Below, in pieces: positions 1 to 12,900 of a stretch of DNA of 64,000 nucleotides. Below the pieces are notes generated by a model. That model did no database searches and was not told the origin of the DNA. It worked only from the letters and a program-made list of their open reading frames with translations. The DNA is from Erigeron canadensis (Eukaryota; Streptophyta; Magnoliopsida; Asterales; Asteraceae), in the NCBI RefSeq assembly GCF_010389155.1, contig NC_057767.1, forward strand, positions 24,191,723-24,255,722. The letters are read 5' to 3'. The stretch's first letter is position 1, and each line of letters starts with the position of its first letter. The translations under genes were made by a program, and so were the position numbers.

Positions 1-107
1 ATGATAGATAGATATAGACATGGTATCGTAGTCTGGGAAGAACCAACCAAACAAAGTACAAGGATCTATCTGCCATTACAAGATTGATTAATTACACGTA
101 CTGTATA

Positions 108-363
108 CGAGCATGGTACCCGCACAATGCGGCGGTAATGACAATGAAAGTGATGTGGTGACATCGACGGATGGTGACGGCAACATATGCGTCAAGTGGT
201 GTACGTATTTGATTAAAATTATTTGATTTTAAAGAGAAGTGGATATTTTTTAGAAGATAATGGAATGGTTGTGTAAGTTAATTCATTAAGGGTAAAATAG
301 TAATTTTGTATGTCCCAAAAATGTTAACTTTTCAACATGGGGGCATAACTTTTATATAGTAGT
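108..363 (-). mobile_element. Degenerate non-autonomous Helitron
   Basis: On the minus strand the 3' end reads as a GC-rich pseudo-hairpin (plus strand GTACCCGCACAATGCGGCGG at 116-135) followed by CTCG, a likely mutated CTAG, with the T expected after a Helitron. The other end lies near 363 (TAGTAGT on the plus strand, a likely mutated TAGTAGA). The body shares the 'reaching about AAGGGTAAAATAGTAATTTT' segment near 290-308 with the cleaner copy at 53484-53718. No coding capacity is seen. The ends are inferred from that second copy. Confidence 0.55.
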
Positions 364-378
364 ATAAATATATGCTTT

Positions 379-564
379 TATTATAGATAAATATATTAGT
401 AAATCATGAATGTTTATATGGAGATACAATTTCCAATATTACCATTACTTGAAACCTACTCCAAGCCTGTATATGTGTATATATATCTCTCCTATAATGA
501 TAATGAATGATAATTCTTTTCTCTTCATCTCTTTTGTTATTCTCTCATTATTACTTTTACAACA
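379..564 (+). repeat. 5' LTR of the copia element
   Basis: It matches 6277-6463 with few differences and is followed directly by the primer-binding-like CGTTATCAGCACG. It is short (~186 bp), as is common in copia elements. Confidence 0.9.
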
Positions 565-1848
565 CGTTATCAGCACGATTGTTCTATGGTTAATCTGAGT
601 TTACGGCCATCTGAGGGTACGGTTTTGAGTTGCAGTCGACCGAATTGCAAAAGTAAGCCTAAACCCTTTTTACATATTTTATATTATTTAATTTGATACA
701 TGGTAGATTGGTCGACCTATTTTATATCATCTGAAACACTTCTTGTTCTATTTTTTTTAATGGATCATTCTAAATATGTGTGGTGTGGTTGAATTCACAT
801 GAAAAAGGAAAAACCTTCACCTATTGAAATTAATGATTATTAACATTAGACTAAAAATATAAATATTTGATTTGAGAATTTGGGATTTTCATTAAAATCT
901 TATGTTACGCAAAAGGTATATGTAAAATCGGTTTTTAAGGTTATGCTTGCATATGGTATGATTTAATATTTTCAATATTTTTCTTACTAATATTAGCTAA
1001 TCTTGATGAGTCGATCATTGAAAAAGATTTACTCGTGCCTTTACGTACCAATAATAGTTGATTATGAAGTTAAGTGCTATACATTATGAAGTTGGAATTA
1101 TATTTGAAAGTTTATGTAAGTGTGGTTGCATTGATATGAAGTGATATTTGAAAAGTTTTAATATTCAACATATAATATACTGATTTCATATATATACATT
1201 GGCTGTCATCGATCCGTATAAGGGTTTACGAATCGGCTATATATTATTACGCGAAATCTTGTTTCAGAGTAATGGAATTATAATTTTCATGTTTTGCTAA
1301 AAACATAAAACATGTAATGATTTTTCAAGGTTAATTATCTATGTCTTCAATTTATTAATATCCCTCAAATAAAAATCACCATCAGTTTTCTTTATTTTTG
1401 ATATTTTAGACGTATCGAATATTGTAACTTCTCGTGAATTTAGTTAAGACGTGTTTAATGGCATAGGTGATAAATTAGATCTAGTTAACAAATGTTTTGG
1501 TCCATTATATATTAGATTTTTTTTAACCCTAAGCCACCCATTCGATGATGATTGTTATTGTCATGTTTAGTTCAACCGGTGGTTACATCTGCATGACTTG
1601 ACTCATTTTTTTACGATAACTTTAAACCATATCGTTTTCATGGAAGTTTTATAATTTGGTTTGAAATCTATTATGACAGTTATATTATGCAATAAATTTT
1701 AATCCACGTTCATCTGGATATTTAATTTCGTATATACGTATATAAATTATCATACTTAGTGATTGTATCATAAAATTTTGGAGTATATGATGCTGGTTTT
1801 GATAGCCATATATTTGAGAATCAAACTTAAAAGTGTTTTTGATAGCAC

Positions 1849-1850
<2 letters not shown>

Positions 1851-1879
<29 letters not shown>
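1851..1879. repeat. (TA)n microsatellite
   Basis: A simple AT dinucleotide run inside the dead copia element. Similar runs lie near 21480-21500, 43503-43527 and 53465-53480. Confidence 0.9.
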
Positions 1880-4800
1880 TCGTACTCATGACTTACATGA
1901 TAAAAGTTTTATGTTTTAATTTTGTTAATGTGAAGAGATGTATGCACTTTGCTAAATAATTTTATTATTATACGATTTTATTTATGGATCATGGAAGAAC
2001 TATTTTGTTCTTGGAATGGATTTTGGTTTCCATAAGTTGTTTGATATATATATATGCTAGTTCACTTAATCAATATGTATATAGTCGATTTTCAGAAAGC
2101 TTGTAAAAAACTTTTAAAAATATTAAGATCAGAATGTTTTACAATCGTCAAAAAGTCATGAAGGTCAAATTGTTATAAGCTTTAATGAAGAGATTATTAT
2201 TAATGATATACATCAACATGCGAATAATAACACTTATATCTTTCATTTTAGATGTGACTAGTCATAGATGACATTATTATTGTAAATGATATTAGAGTTG
2301 TTTATTTGAGATAAACATAAATATGACACCAAAATATTAGAGCCTTTCTAAACTTCATCATAGATTTTTTCATTTGAAAATGTCATACATTACGTATTTG
2401 AAACCGTGTGAAGACTGAAAAGATAATCATTTGTTGTGTATATATATAGAATATTTACTATTTCTAGCGTATAAAATAAAAAATGTAAGACATAACTAAT
2501 GATTTCTTAACTGAATATTGGCTAGATTGAATAAGATTTATTATATATATTGTGATATTGATAGATTATCTTTCATATGTGATTTTATAGCGCGGTATCT
2601 CGTCAAAATAGAATGATGAAATGTCTTCTCATCTATGATGTTATTCGAGCTATTTTGAGTTTACTAAATTATTTAAAAGTTGTAGGGAAGCTAATATGAA
2701 TTGTCCCGACAATATTTAAAGATAATTGAGGAATTAAAATTTTGGTATTATGGTTGATACCGAGACACATTTATATGTCCATAATATTATATTTTATAGA
2801 TTTTGATTATTTGATTAATGACTTGGTTAAAATGACAAGACAATATGTCACTAGCTATGAAAAGATAAATGAGTAGTGACAATGTATAAATGATAAATGT
2901 GTAATTAAATGAGATTACATTATGGTCATGAAAATCACATTTGTTTAAATGTTGGATTGTGGATAAAAAAAAAATACATGTGAAGGTTGCTAAATATGAC
3001 ATATATATGAAATAAAAGAAACATATATCTTAATTGACTTAGAATGTTTGACTTTTGTATATATGTGTAAGTTACATGGTTATATTTGCTTATATGACAC
3101 ATCGTTGAATGATTAATGGCATATACGTGCTTAGCAAATTTTGTTATTTTACCGTTATAACACATTTTTTCTTGTTTGATATAGCTAGAGGCTTGATTTC
3201 AATATTATATCGAATTGTGTGAAAACTCAAAAGAGTTTATATCAATTTTAACGAGAATTAAAGCTTCACAGTACCGATGTATTATATTCTTCAATATGAT
3301 TTAAAATGTCTAAGTGTAATTGAAGCACATGTGGTCATAGACTAGAGGTTTATGAATCAAGATTACATGATTGATTGGTATGACCGGATGGACCATCCCG
3401 GGTTAATGATTGATGCAAAATGTATGGAAAAATCAAGAGATTCTTAAAGTGATTATTTGAATTGAGATCATTTGCTCTATAGGAAACTATATGCCAAGAA
3501 CGATAAGGATTGATTCATTTTAATTTGTTGGAACATATGCAAAGGAGATGTAAGTATATAATACATCGTCCAAAAGACCATTTAGTGTTTTAAATCGATG
3601 CATCGTCTAAATGGGTCACTAAAGTCGCAACATGAAGTTTGCGTGATTGATTGCTCATTTTATAAGATTGCGAGCAAGTTCCATATTTGAATATCATTGG
3701 CAATAATGATTAATATTATAATGATCATTGGATTTTTTCTTTGTTGAAATACTTATTAAATATTTTTAAGCAATGATCATTTAAGAGAAAACTGAATGAC
3801 TTATAATTTGGGGCCATGTTATTTAACATGCAATAAAATGAACTCGCATCACGCCAATAGTGTTCCTTCCCATTGAAATTAGTTTATGGTCAGACACCAT
3901 GTATGTCTCATATAAGAGTTTTTGCTTTGTTGTGCGCTATATGTTAAAGTTGCTCCATCACAACGCATAAGTATGAGACCTCAAAGAATTTTGCAAATAA
4001 TGTTGGGAAAATAGGCGTGCCTTGAAAGTGTGTAGGCTTATGCTTTGATTCAGTTCGAAACTGTCTGATTAAACTAGACATTAGTATGGCTGTTTTGGGT
4101 ATGAGTTGGAACATGAATGAGGTGTACGTATTCAATAAAGCCATCATCGGAATATTTGTTTATGGCTTAAGTTTTTCATTGACATGATTTAGTTTTCCCA
4201 ACATTAGGGAGAGATGTTCCTAACATTAGGGAAAGATGGAAAGCAGCTGTTGAAATGAGTAAGAATGAATTATCAAAGATCCTCACATCAATTAATATAA
4301 ACTTAAAGTTTGTGGGATAATTCATTTACATGATTTAGTAATTGCCAGCAATGTAAACGGACCAAAAAGCTAATGTAAACTGACCAAAAAGCTGTTTATG
4401 CTCCTATTGGTAATAAGTTTATGAACATTTGAAGGTAGTAGAAAAGTCAATTCCAAATAAAAAGCCTCGAAAGAAAAGGAGCATAAAAATAAGATGGTCA
4501 AAGTCGAGGAATAAAGACCCCATAAGAGATTGGTGATGAGAAGCTAGACATGAAGGTTTTGAGAAACCCAGGTTCCTGAAAATAATGAGATCTCAATGAA
4601 TTGTGACATGTCTAGATATTTTTGGAATTGAAAATAAATAAAAACGACGTCGAGATTGATTGAATATGATAGCGCTAAAAGTATGTAAAATTGTGAAGAT
4701 CAAAGCATGCATGTACAGAAAATTGATATGATATGGTATGGATGATTGGCCAAAAAATGAAAAGACGCTAGTATTTTAAGACATGAAGTCCAAGCACTTG

Positions 4801-6276
4801 AAAGTGCGTAAAATATATGATGATGATCTGTGTTCGGATATTGAATGAGAAAAACTGAAAATATGGCACATAGATTGTTGAATAGATCTTGTATTAATTA
4901 TGGGCAAGAAATGTCATATGGTGGAAACAACTATTGATATATTAAAAGTCTGGCAAAATAAGATATTTGATTTGCGTCTAAAGAATACGAACAGAGCTCA
5001 TTTGGTTTTAAGATTTAATGAGAGATATCAAAAGACTGAAACATGTTTCGTGATTTGAAAAGCTTAAAAATCTATGTGAAATTGGTATGTGATGGAATCG
5101 CCTTAGTGCATATTTATTATTATGTGCCATAGAAATTACTATGTTTGCTCATGAAACTTCATAAAGAAATTTGGATTTAAATATGATATGAGTTTCAATG
5201 GAACTCCGAGAGAGTGTCCAATACAAATTGAATTATTAGAAAATGAATGTGAGATAAAAGACAAAGACTGTCTTGATTTACGAATTTACTATGTTAAGGA
5301 CAATATTATTGAGCATCATAATAGCTAAAAGAGGAAGCTATACGTTTTGTTGACAAGTGACGCTCATGGCTATGAGGTCACATGATGTTGAAAGAACTCC
5401 CTCGAATTTCAAAGACAATGATCACAATGTTGGTTCAAAAGTGTTGTTAAAGCATTGATAGTTATCGATTTCTCATTATGCGTCATTTAAATTGAAGTTG
5501 TTGATAGAGCTTAGCTTATGAACTATGGGTATGTACTTAAATGAAATGTTTGATGCATGTTGAAAGCTTAAATTGGATATGTGAGTCATATGTGGAGTAA
5601 ACAACATATAGCAAGTTGGTTCATGAGAAAATCAAATTGATTTATCGAGACACTTATTACGATAACTTGAGACTTGGTTAGTGATACTGATTTGTGTTAA
5701 CCATCATGAGGGGGAGAAGATACGCATTGCACTCTTTTTCCCTTAGCCATGTTTTTGTCCCAATGGGTTTTTCTGGTAAGGTTTTTAACGAGGCAATATC
5801 CCCGCGTATCAAATGAGTTATGTACTCTTTTCCCTTCATTAGATTTTTTGTCCCATTGGGTTTTTATCTAATAAGGTTTTAACGAGGCATAATCTTTCTA
5901 AAGAACATCCAAAAGGGAATGTCATACATGTTTGTGGATCTTGCAGTATTTCTTCAAGAAACAACGCTCCAACAATTTTGTATAAAGGTGATGCAGCTTG
6001 TATTATTCAACCTAAAGAATGATACATCAAAGAAGAATAGAGATATGACGATTTGTTTATTAAGGCACTTCGAGCCATATCATTCAAGAAGTTAGTACAA
6101 GATATTGGATTGCATCAACTTAAAGATTTGAAGTGATATCGTCATCAGGGGGAGACAAAATACGCGTTGCACTCTTTTTCCCTTGACCATGGTTTTGTCC
6201 CACTGGGTTTTTCTGACAAGGTTTTTAATGAGGCAACAACTCTAAGCGTATTATACAATAAATATCCAAGGGGGAG

Positions 6277-6463
6277 TATTATAGATAAATATATTAGTGA
6301 ATCATGAATGTTTATATGGAGATACAATTTCCAATATTACCATTACTTGGAACCTACTCCAAGCTTGTATATGTGTATATATATCTCTCCTATAATGATA
6401 ATGAATGATAATTCTCTTCTCTTCATCTCTCTTGTTATTCTCTCATTATTACTTTTACAAACA
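6277..6463 (+). repeat. 3' LTR of the copia element
   Basis: It is preceded by the polypurine tract AAGGGGGAG and followed by the target duplication GCTTT at 6464-6468. It ends ...TTTTACAAACA, one base longer at the end than the 5' copy. Confidence 0.9.
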
Positions 6464-6468
6464 GCTTT

Positions 6469-9360
6469 TAATTAATTTATGTTTTTGAGGGTGCTCAATC
6501 AATAAATTTGCTCAAAAAATAAAAACTTATAGCAATCACCCGGGATTTATAATATGACATTATAAAAGCCAAGAAAATAAACATTTGTTAACTGTAACAT
6601 GTAGCTTTCTCCGGTCGAGTGTTTCTTTTATTAACGATAACTTTGGATTCAGCGGCATGTCTCTTCATATACTCAACTTCAATTTGAAACTCATAATGGA
6701 AAAACCTCTTTCTCTATTCCTGTATACATTTTGCTTAAATCAAAATTTGAACCCAAGACCTCTCAGTCTCAGGCTCCACCATATAACATTGTGTTACTCG
6801 GAGTGTGCACTAACTTGTTTGTTATATTTTATGTTAGTTCTTGATCGTCAATTTATATCCGATTAGTAAACTATTTATTGTCACACTACACATAGTAAAG
6901 CTGATCATATTCTTCTCATAATATGTACTTGTAAATATTTTATTCATGTTTCTTAATTCTCTTCTCTTGGGAAACAAATAAAAATATATGTTGTGATTCA
7001 TTGTGTAAACGAATTCGTTTGAGTGGAGTCGAATAGTAGAAGTTTTGATCTTGACTCACTAATTACACAACTTGAGATTGAATAAATACTACGAGTAAAA
7101 ATTTTGTTTAAGCTCGACTCTAATATCATATTACTGTATCTGTTTGATTTATAGTTCTCGATCCATGACTAAGTCCTCGTTTATGTTTACTATTAGTAAA
7201 TTTAAATAACTTCTAAGCTCAAGTTGCTTGGTTATGAATTCGTATTCGATAATCTCACTTATAATCGTGAATTACCTTGTTTTGGTGCTCAAGGCTTACA
7301 TAATCTCATTTTGGTTAAGCTGGTTGAGCTCTTTTAGCTAGTGAAGATTGACTCAAGATAGCTCAACAAGCTTTCTAGCTTTATCTAAACGAACATGGAC
7401 TCGATTAGTTCGTTAAAACGCAACTTGTTTACATTCTTATTAAGTATCAATTATCTACTATCTCAATACTCATTTCTTTGTCTTATATAAAGTTAATACT
7501 CAACCAACTAGGCTTTTCTTATTTATTTATTTTTACTTTTTTTCCTCGTTAAGTGACAACGTGACCCAACATCATTGAAAAATTACATATAGACATTTGA
7601 GTGACACTACATCGGACAACATTATCTCCATTACACTCTAATTCTTTTGTCTTTCCTTATGCCACCTACATATCAAGAATGGGGTTATGATGCAAAAGGG
7701 GTTAAAATACAAATCGTCTTAAAATTTCATATCCAACCCCACCCCCAACAACCCCACCCTAACCATTATGAAGGTGATTTTGAAATGGTCCCTTTTGGAG
7801 AAGGTCGGTGAACCTGCCCTGCCATCAACAGGGCACCGGTACCACCAACATCAGAAACTGTGTTGAAGCGAGATGCACCCTTGAAACATTAATAAGGAGT
7901 AGCTGGTAAAGGTGATTGTCATAAAGGGTAATAGGTCATAGAAGGTGATCAATGATGGATGATCTACCTACAGGTGGTGCCCTCAGCCGCCATGTTTTGA
8001 CGTGTTCCCCCATTAGCGGCCATGGATGGAACTACCGCCCTAAACGATGTGCAAACAAATTGGGAGGTATGGGATCACCTAACGAATGAATAAAGCTTAA
8101 TCAGGTATCTCATAAATAATAATGTGCAAACGTTCGAACAGGAAGGCATAGTGGATCAATTTCTTTCTATGTCTAAGATAATTAGAAAAATTCCGCTCAA
8201 ACTGATAGACTACTAACTAGATTGTTATATGCTTACTATTTAAATATTCATTAAAATGTTATTTTAAATATGTCTGGTCTAAATATGAAAATTATTCTTT
8301 GACGATAATTTTTATAAAATAAACACTTCTATGTTTATCTGAATATATATGAATTATTATTTATAATAACTTATAGCATCTCTCTTCACAAAATGAAACA
8401 TGATATACTTACTTAACTCTTCCCATCTATTTTGTTACCCAATAATTACAATACTCTTTTAATAATGTTTTCACCATCATCGCCAGTCCGTCAGCACCAT
8501 ACTGCCGCTGCCACTACCAGTCTACCACCATCGTCGCATCATACGAGATCTCTCGCACATATATCAAATATATATATTCTGAAATAAAAAAATATATATA
8601 TATTATGAGATTCGTTAACTAATGCCTTATGTATTTAATAAACTCAAAATATCTTAAAATATAAAAATAAATATAAATAATTCATATGAATTAATAGATT
8701 GATTTAATGACCATAAAATACAATATTTTTATTTCGGAAATAATGACTTTATTATATGCATACTAAACAATGATTTCGGATACTTTGATTATATAAATCT
8801 TTTATCAAAATTGATTTAATATTAATAATATTATAATATTGGCATATGTTTATTAAAGTAGTGGGTTCCAAAAATACATGATGATAACTTACCGCTCCCA
8901 GCATCCTAACCGAAAGTCTTCCTCTTTGTCTGCGCTTCCTTGATTCATCCGTGCCAATAAAAGAATAAGTCATGAAGTCATAATGCACGAGAAACTTTTG
9001 AACTATTTAAGTAGGTCTTAGTTAAGGCATCCAATAATATAAAAAAGAATGATGATAGATATAGCGTTAAGGAGATAACAGCTCGGCAACCCAAAATTCA
9101 TATTCTTTTACCATAAATGTCAATCAAACTTTCCATATTTTTCACCCAAAAGTAAACCCCCAAATCTTTTATCACAACATAAACTAAAAAAAATTGGATC
9201 CTAACTACATTTCGAAGGTCCAAAAAATACAAATATGACCTGATAAAACATGTCTCTCCAAGTCTCCATATCACTTCCAAGACCCCCGAAAATAATTCGT
9301 ATTTTTAATTTTATTAAAAATTAAAAACTTCAGTAAAATACAAAAACTTATTTCCTTTCA
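6469..9360. other. Gene-free intergenic DNA
   Basis: I see no supportable gene here. The stretch is AT-rich with short ORFs only. A tRNA-like box B (TTTGAACCC as reverse complement) near 6747 hints at a SINE remnant. A GC-richer patch at 7780-8060 and a CCACCATCGTCGCATCATACG segment at 8525-8545, which resembles a worn Helitron tail, are the only compositional breaks. Confidence 0.5.
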
Positions 9361-9574
9361 TATTCTAATTTTAATACAAAGCAGCATGGTTGAATCAGTG
9401 CTAAACACCTTTGTCTCTGGAGACAGAGATTATGGGTTCGATCCTTATCCCATGCAAAGGTTGGAAGGCCTTTTCTACCATTTAGATAGAAACTGGAAGC
9501 AACCTCTCTACTTAGGTAAAGGTAAGGTCTGCCTAAATCTTAACCTTCCCATGCTATTCTAATTTTAATACAAA
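9361..9574 (+). mobile_element. Full-length tRNA-derived SINE with 20-bp perfect target duplication
   Basis: The body is 9381-9554 (174 bp). The 20 bases at 9361-9380 (TATTCTAATTTTAATACAAA) recur exactly at 9555-9574. The head carries a box B promoter element GGTTCGATCC at 9435-9444. The tail has GGTAAAGGTAAGGTCTGCCT, which matches the conserved 3' 'Angio-domain' described for angiosperm SINEs. The perfect long duplication points to a recent LINE-mediated insertion. No poly(A) tail is visible. Confidence 0.88.
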
Positions 9575-9973
9575 TTTTTTAATTTTTTATATTTTATTAA
9601 ATTTAAGGTACTATATTCTCTTCTGTCTTATTTATTCCATTCCATGCCCTAAAACTCCATCTTGCAAAATCCCCCACCTATACATACAAACCCCTGTATC
9701 TATATATTCGATCTCTCCCTTAACTCTCTTTCTATACACACACACACATATATATATAATATAATATAATTCTTTATTTTTATTATTATATAATATTTAA
9801 TATATATGTTTCTTACAAACTGTCACCGAAAACAACAATATTGTCGGAAAACCAAAACAAAAAAAAAAAAACGAGTATAGTAAAGTTTGGAGAGAGATCT
9901 AAAGTTTATACAACATTGTTATGAAATTAAAGTTTAATAATAATAATCATAATTTTTTTCATTATTATAATCA

Positions 9974-12900
9974 ATGCTGTTTGTTCAAAGGGTTTTAGGG
10001 TTTCCATTTATAGTGGTGGTGGTTGTGGGTGTTTTTGTGTTGATTATATGGCGGAGATGGCGGCAGGCGGTGGTTAGAAGTGAAGAAGTTAGAAGGCTTT
10101 TAGTGAATGCTTCTGAAGAAGCTTTTAGAGTTGAGTTGTTTAAGGCTAGAGAAAGTGGTTTTTCTTTTGGTGAAGAAACTCGAGCTGAGGAGCCGGTGCA
10201 GGTGCGTACTGCTGCACCGGCTCCTTCGGTTTATGGGTTGGGTTTTGGGGCAACTGAACCGGCCCCGGTTTATGAACCGGTTTATGGGTCTGGACAGTTT
10301 GGGCCGGGGCCGGGGTATGGTTCAGGGGTGAAATTGGCGTATAAGTGTGTTGTTTGCCTTAGTTCGACGACTACGAGATGTTCTAAGTGTAAAGCTGTGA
10401 GATACTGGTAAGGTTTTTGAGTAATTTGGGTTTCGTTTTTGGTATAGTTAACTAAACAAGTAAACGGGTTGAGTTTAGGTTCGATTTTTGGCATAGTTAA
10501 CTACGAGTTGGGTTTGGGTTCAACTTTTGGTGTGGTTAATCAAAAAGGTTGGGTTTTGGTTCAACATTTGATGATTTTAAATAAACCGGTCGGATGGTTG
10601 TTGGATTTTGAAAATTTCACCTGATGGGGTTTTGTTCGGGTTTGGGTTAAGATATATAAACGAACCAACCCGAGACACGTCATGTTAACCTGTACATTAC
10701 AAAATCGACACCCCTAAGTTGAGTATTTGTTTTTCTTTTTTCGTATGCAGAATTTGGAATTTATTTAACCTTTGATTTTAGTTTTGGTTGGTTGTTTTTT
10801 TGGTTGAAAAGATGTAAGGAACATGTAGTAGAGAAATTTTAACTTGGTAAAGTTATAGTACTTTAGCATTGCTTAAAGAAGGTAATTTGTGGTTAAAATT
10901 TTGATTTAGAGGTGATAAGGTGATCGGTGTGGTCGCCATCTTGCCAAATTTTGGCATTGTAAATACCAATCAAATCGAGCCACATCAAAAAGTAGGGTTG
11001 ATTGCCAACTTAACAAAACTTGTAAGTCAAACCATTAATGCATGAGTCAAACAAAAACGCACACCCTAAATGCTTGCCAATTCTCTCTCTCTCTCCATTG
11101 GCATCCCCACACTGAAATCTTATGATAATGCCGTATGCCGCAAGATGCTAATCCATAGGGGGTAGTGTTAACCCGTGTGAAAGTTTGGTACTGCTCAAAT
11201 ATGCCGCCAATACCTATCACCCTAAATGTGTAAGCTTTGAGAACAATGTAGTTAAAGAATGTACTTTCTAAATCCTTTTGCGTTGGAATAATGTAGTGAA
11301 AGAATGGCTTGGTTTTTGTAGTTTGAAATTGTACAACTGTTGTATGTAAAGCAAAAATCTTAGTAAATAATTTTTAACGGCTGTTTAATATTTTGAATTT
11401 CCAGCTCTGGTAAATGTCAAATTATTCATTGGAGACAAGGTCACAAAGATGAGTGTCGTCCTTATGTTGCTGCGAATTCCGTCAACAATGTAGAAGCTGG
11501 CTTTTATCGGCACAGCGATGGCTTTGATACTGAAGTTAAGCAAAATGCTTCACTAGCAGGGACAGTCCCAGAAAATGGCTATCTCAAGGATGACGTTGGA
11601 GCTGAATACGTTGTTCATCAGCAGGGTATGAATTTGACATCTGAATGGAATTCCTTCTCATCCTACGAGAGACGTTCTGTTTTTTCTAACCCCATCAATT
11701 TTTCTGCAGGTGCTGCCTTTGAGAACTTTGAGACAGTGAAATCAGCAGACGAGCCTCTGACAAACGCTTCTGGTTTTTCATACGGGAGTATTCGTAACAG
11801 GAAATCTAGTGTCAGTGAGCATGTTGGTTGCCCACCAGGCAGTTTTGGCAAGATTCCAAATGGTTACATGGCTAACCATGGAACAAAAGGTGTTAATAAC
11901 AGCTGTGTCATTGAAGGATTAAGTGCTGCCAATGTCGTTGATGGATCTGGTCTAACTGGTGTGGCGTGTAAGACATCTGTTGATATTGCAGATTCGTCAA
12001 ACAACCTGGTCAACAATGTTCCCATGTCACGGGGGCCTTCAACATCTACATTTGAAACATTAAATCACAGTGATAGGGCTGCCGTCGCTGATTTGCCAAC
12101 AATCAAGGTTGCGGAATCAAAAACGTCGCTATCTAGTGCTACAGCTCATCATGATTCCACTGCTGCAGAAGGCAACAAGAGCATGACTCCTCTAATGACA
12201 TCCGTTATCAGTAAGAAGACATCTCATGGTACAAAGTCTGTGAAGGTCGTTGATAACCACCAAATGCTCGCTACTTCGTCTCAGCTCTCAGACAATTCTC
12301 GAAGTGAATCAAAGTCATCAAAATCAAAAGTTGTTGACTCTAAGTTGTCCCGTGAGGGGTCTATAGAAGGAGGGAGTGAGGCAGCTCAAAGATACAGTTT
12401 CAAGGCATGGCTTTGAAACCTATGTTTCTTTATCATAATTGTGCAGTTTATCACTGTATCGTGATAGTTTTTATATGATTTTGACAGGGTCTCTTCCCGT
12501 ATGAGATGTTTGTGAAGCTCTACAACTCGAAACAGGTTGAATTGCAGCCTTGTGGACTCAATAATTGTGGAAACAGGTTAAGCTTGTCATTGTTTGTGTT
12601 GTATTTGTTTAGTTTATGTTATAGATTTGCAGTAGTTGCCATACTACCATAATATTAATATTTGGAACTGGCATTTTGTCAGTTTTCACAATTAGTTTAT
12701 TATCTTATTTGTTTTTATATTGACTTCCGACATATTCTGCAGCTGTTATGCTAATGCGGTGCTACAGTGCTTGATATACACTCCACCTCTGACTGCTTAT
12801 CTTTTCGAAGGGCTTCATTCCAAAACATGTATATATGACCATGCATTTAAAATCATACCTGTTTTGACTTCTGCTTCACTAAACTATTATTTACAAATTA

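Larger units (their letters stand above)
374..6468 (+). mobile_element. Complete but coding-dead Ty1/copia LTR retrotransposon with 5-bp target duplication GCTTT
   Basis: LTRs lie at 379-564 and 6277-6463 and differ at only about five substitutions and one indel over ~185 bp. GCTTT flanks the element at 374-378 and 6464-6468. A primer-binding-like stretch (CGTTATCAGCACG) follows the 5' LTR and a polypurine tract (AAGGGGGAG) precedes the 3' LTR. LTR ends are TA...CA rather than TG...CA. Degraded pol pieces read on the plus strand: an integrase tail near 3890-4200 (RVFGCAVYV-like), a linker near 4572-4631 (VPENNEISMN), and the RNase H end near 5975-6133 (ILYKGDAACIIQPKE, then a DLFIKALR-like stretch). 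Stops and frameshifts break every frame; no ORF over about 70 codons remains. It cannot encode its own transposition. Confidence 0.9.

Noticed and set aside
6585..6866. 93-codon ORF after the copia element
   Set aside because: It looks like a chance ORF over a possible SINE remnant; no domain or family likeness.
7780..8060. GC-richer patch that might be a gag remnant
   Set aside because: A minus-strand MAANGGTRQN-like start is suggestive but stops follow soon and no LTRs or gag motif could be found.
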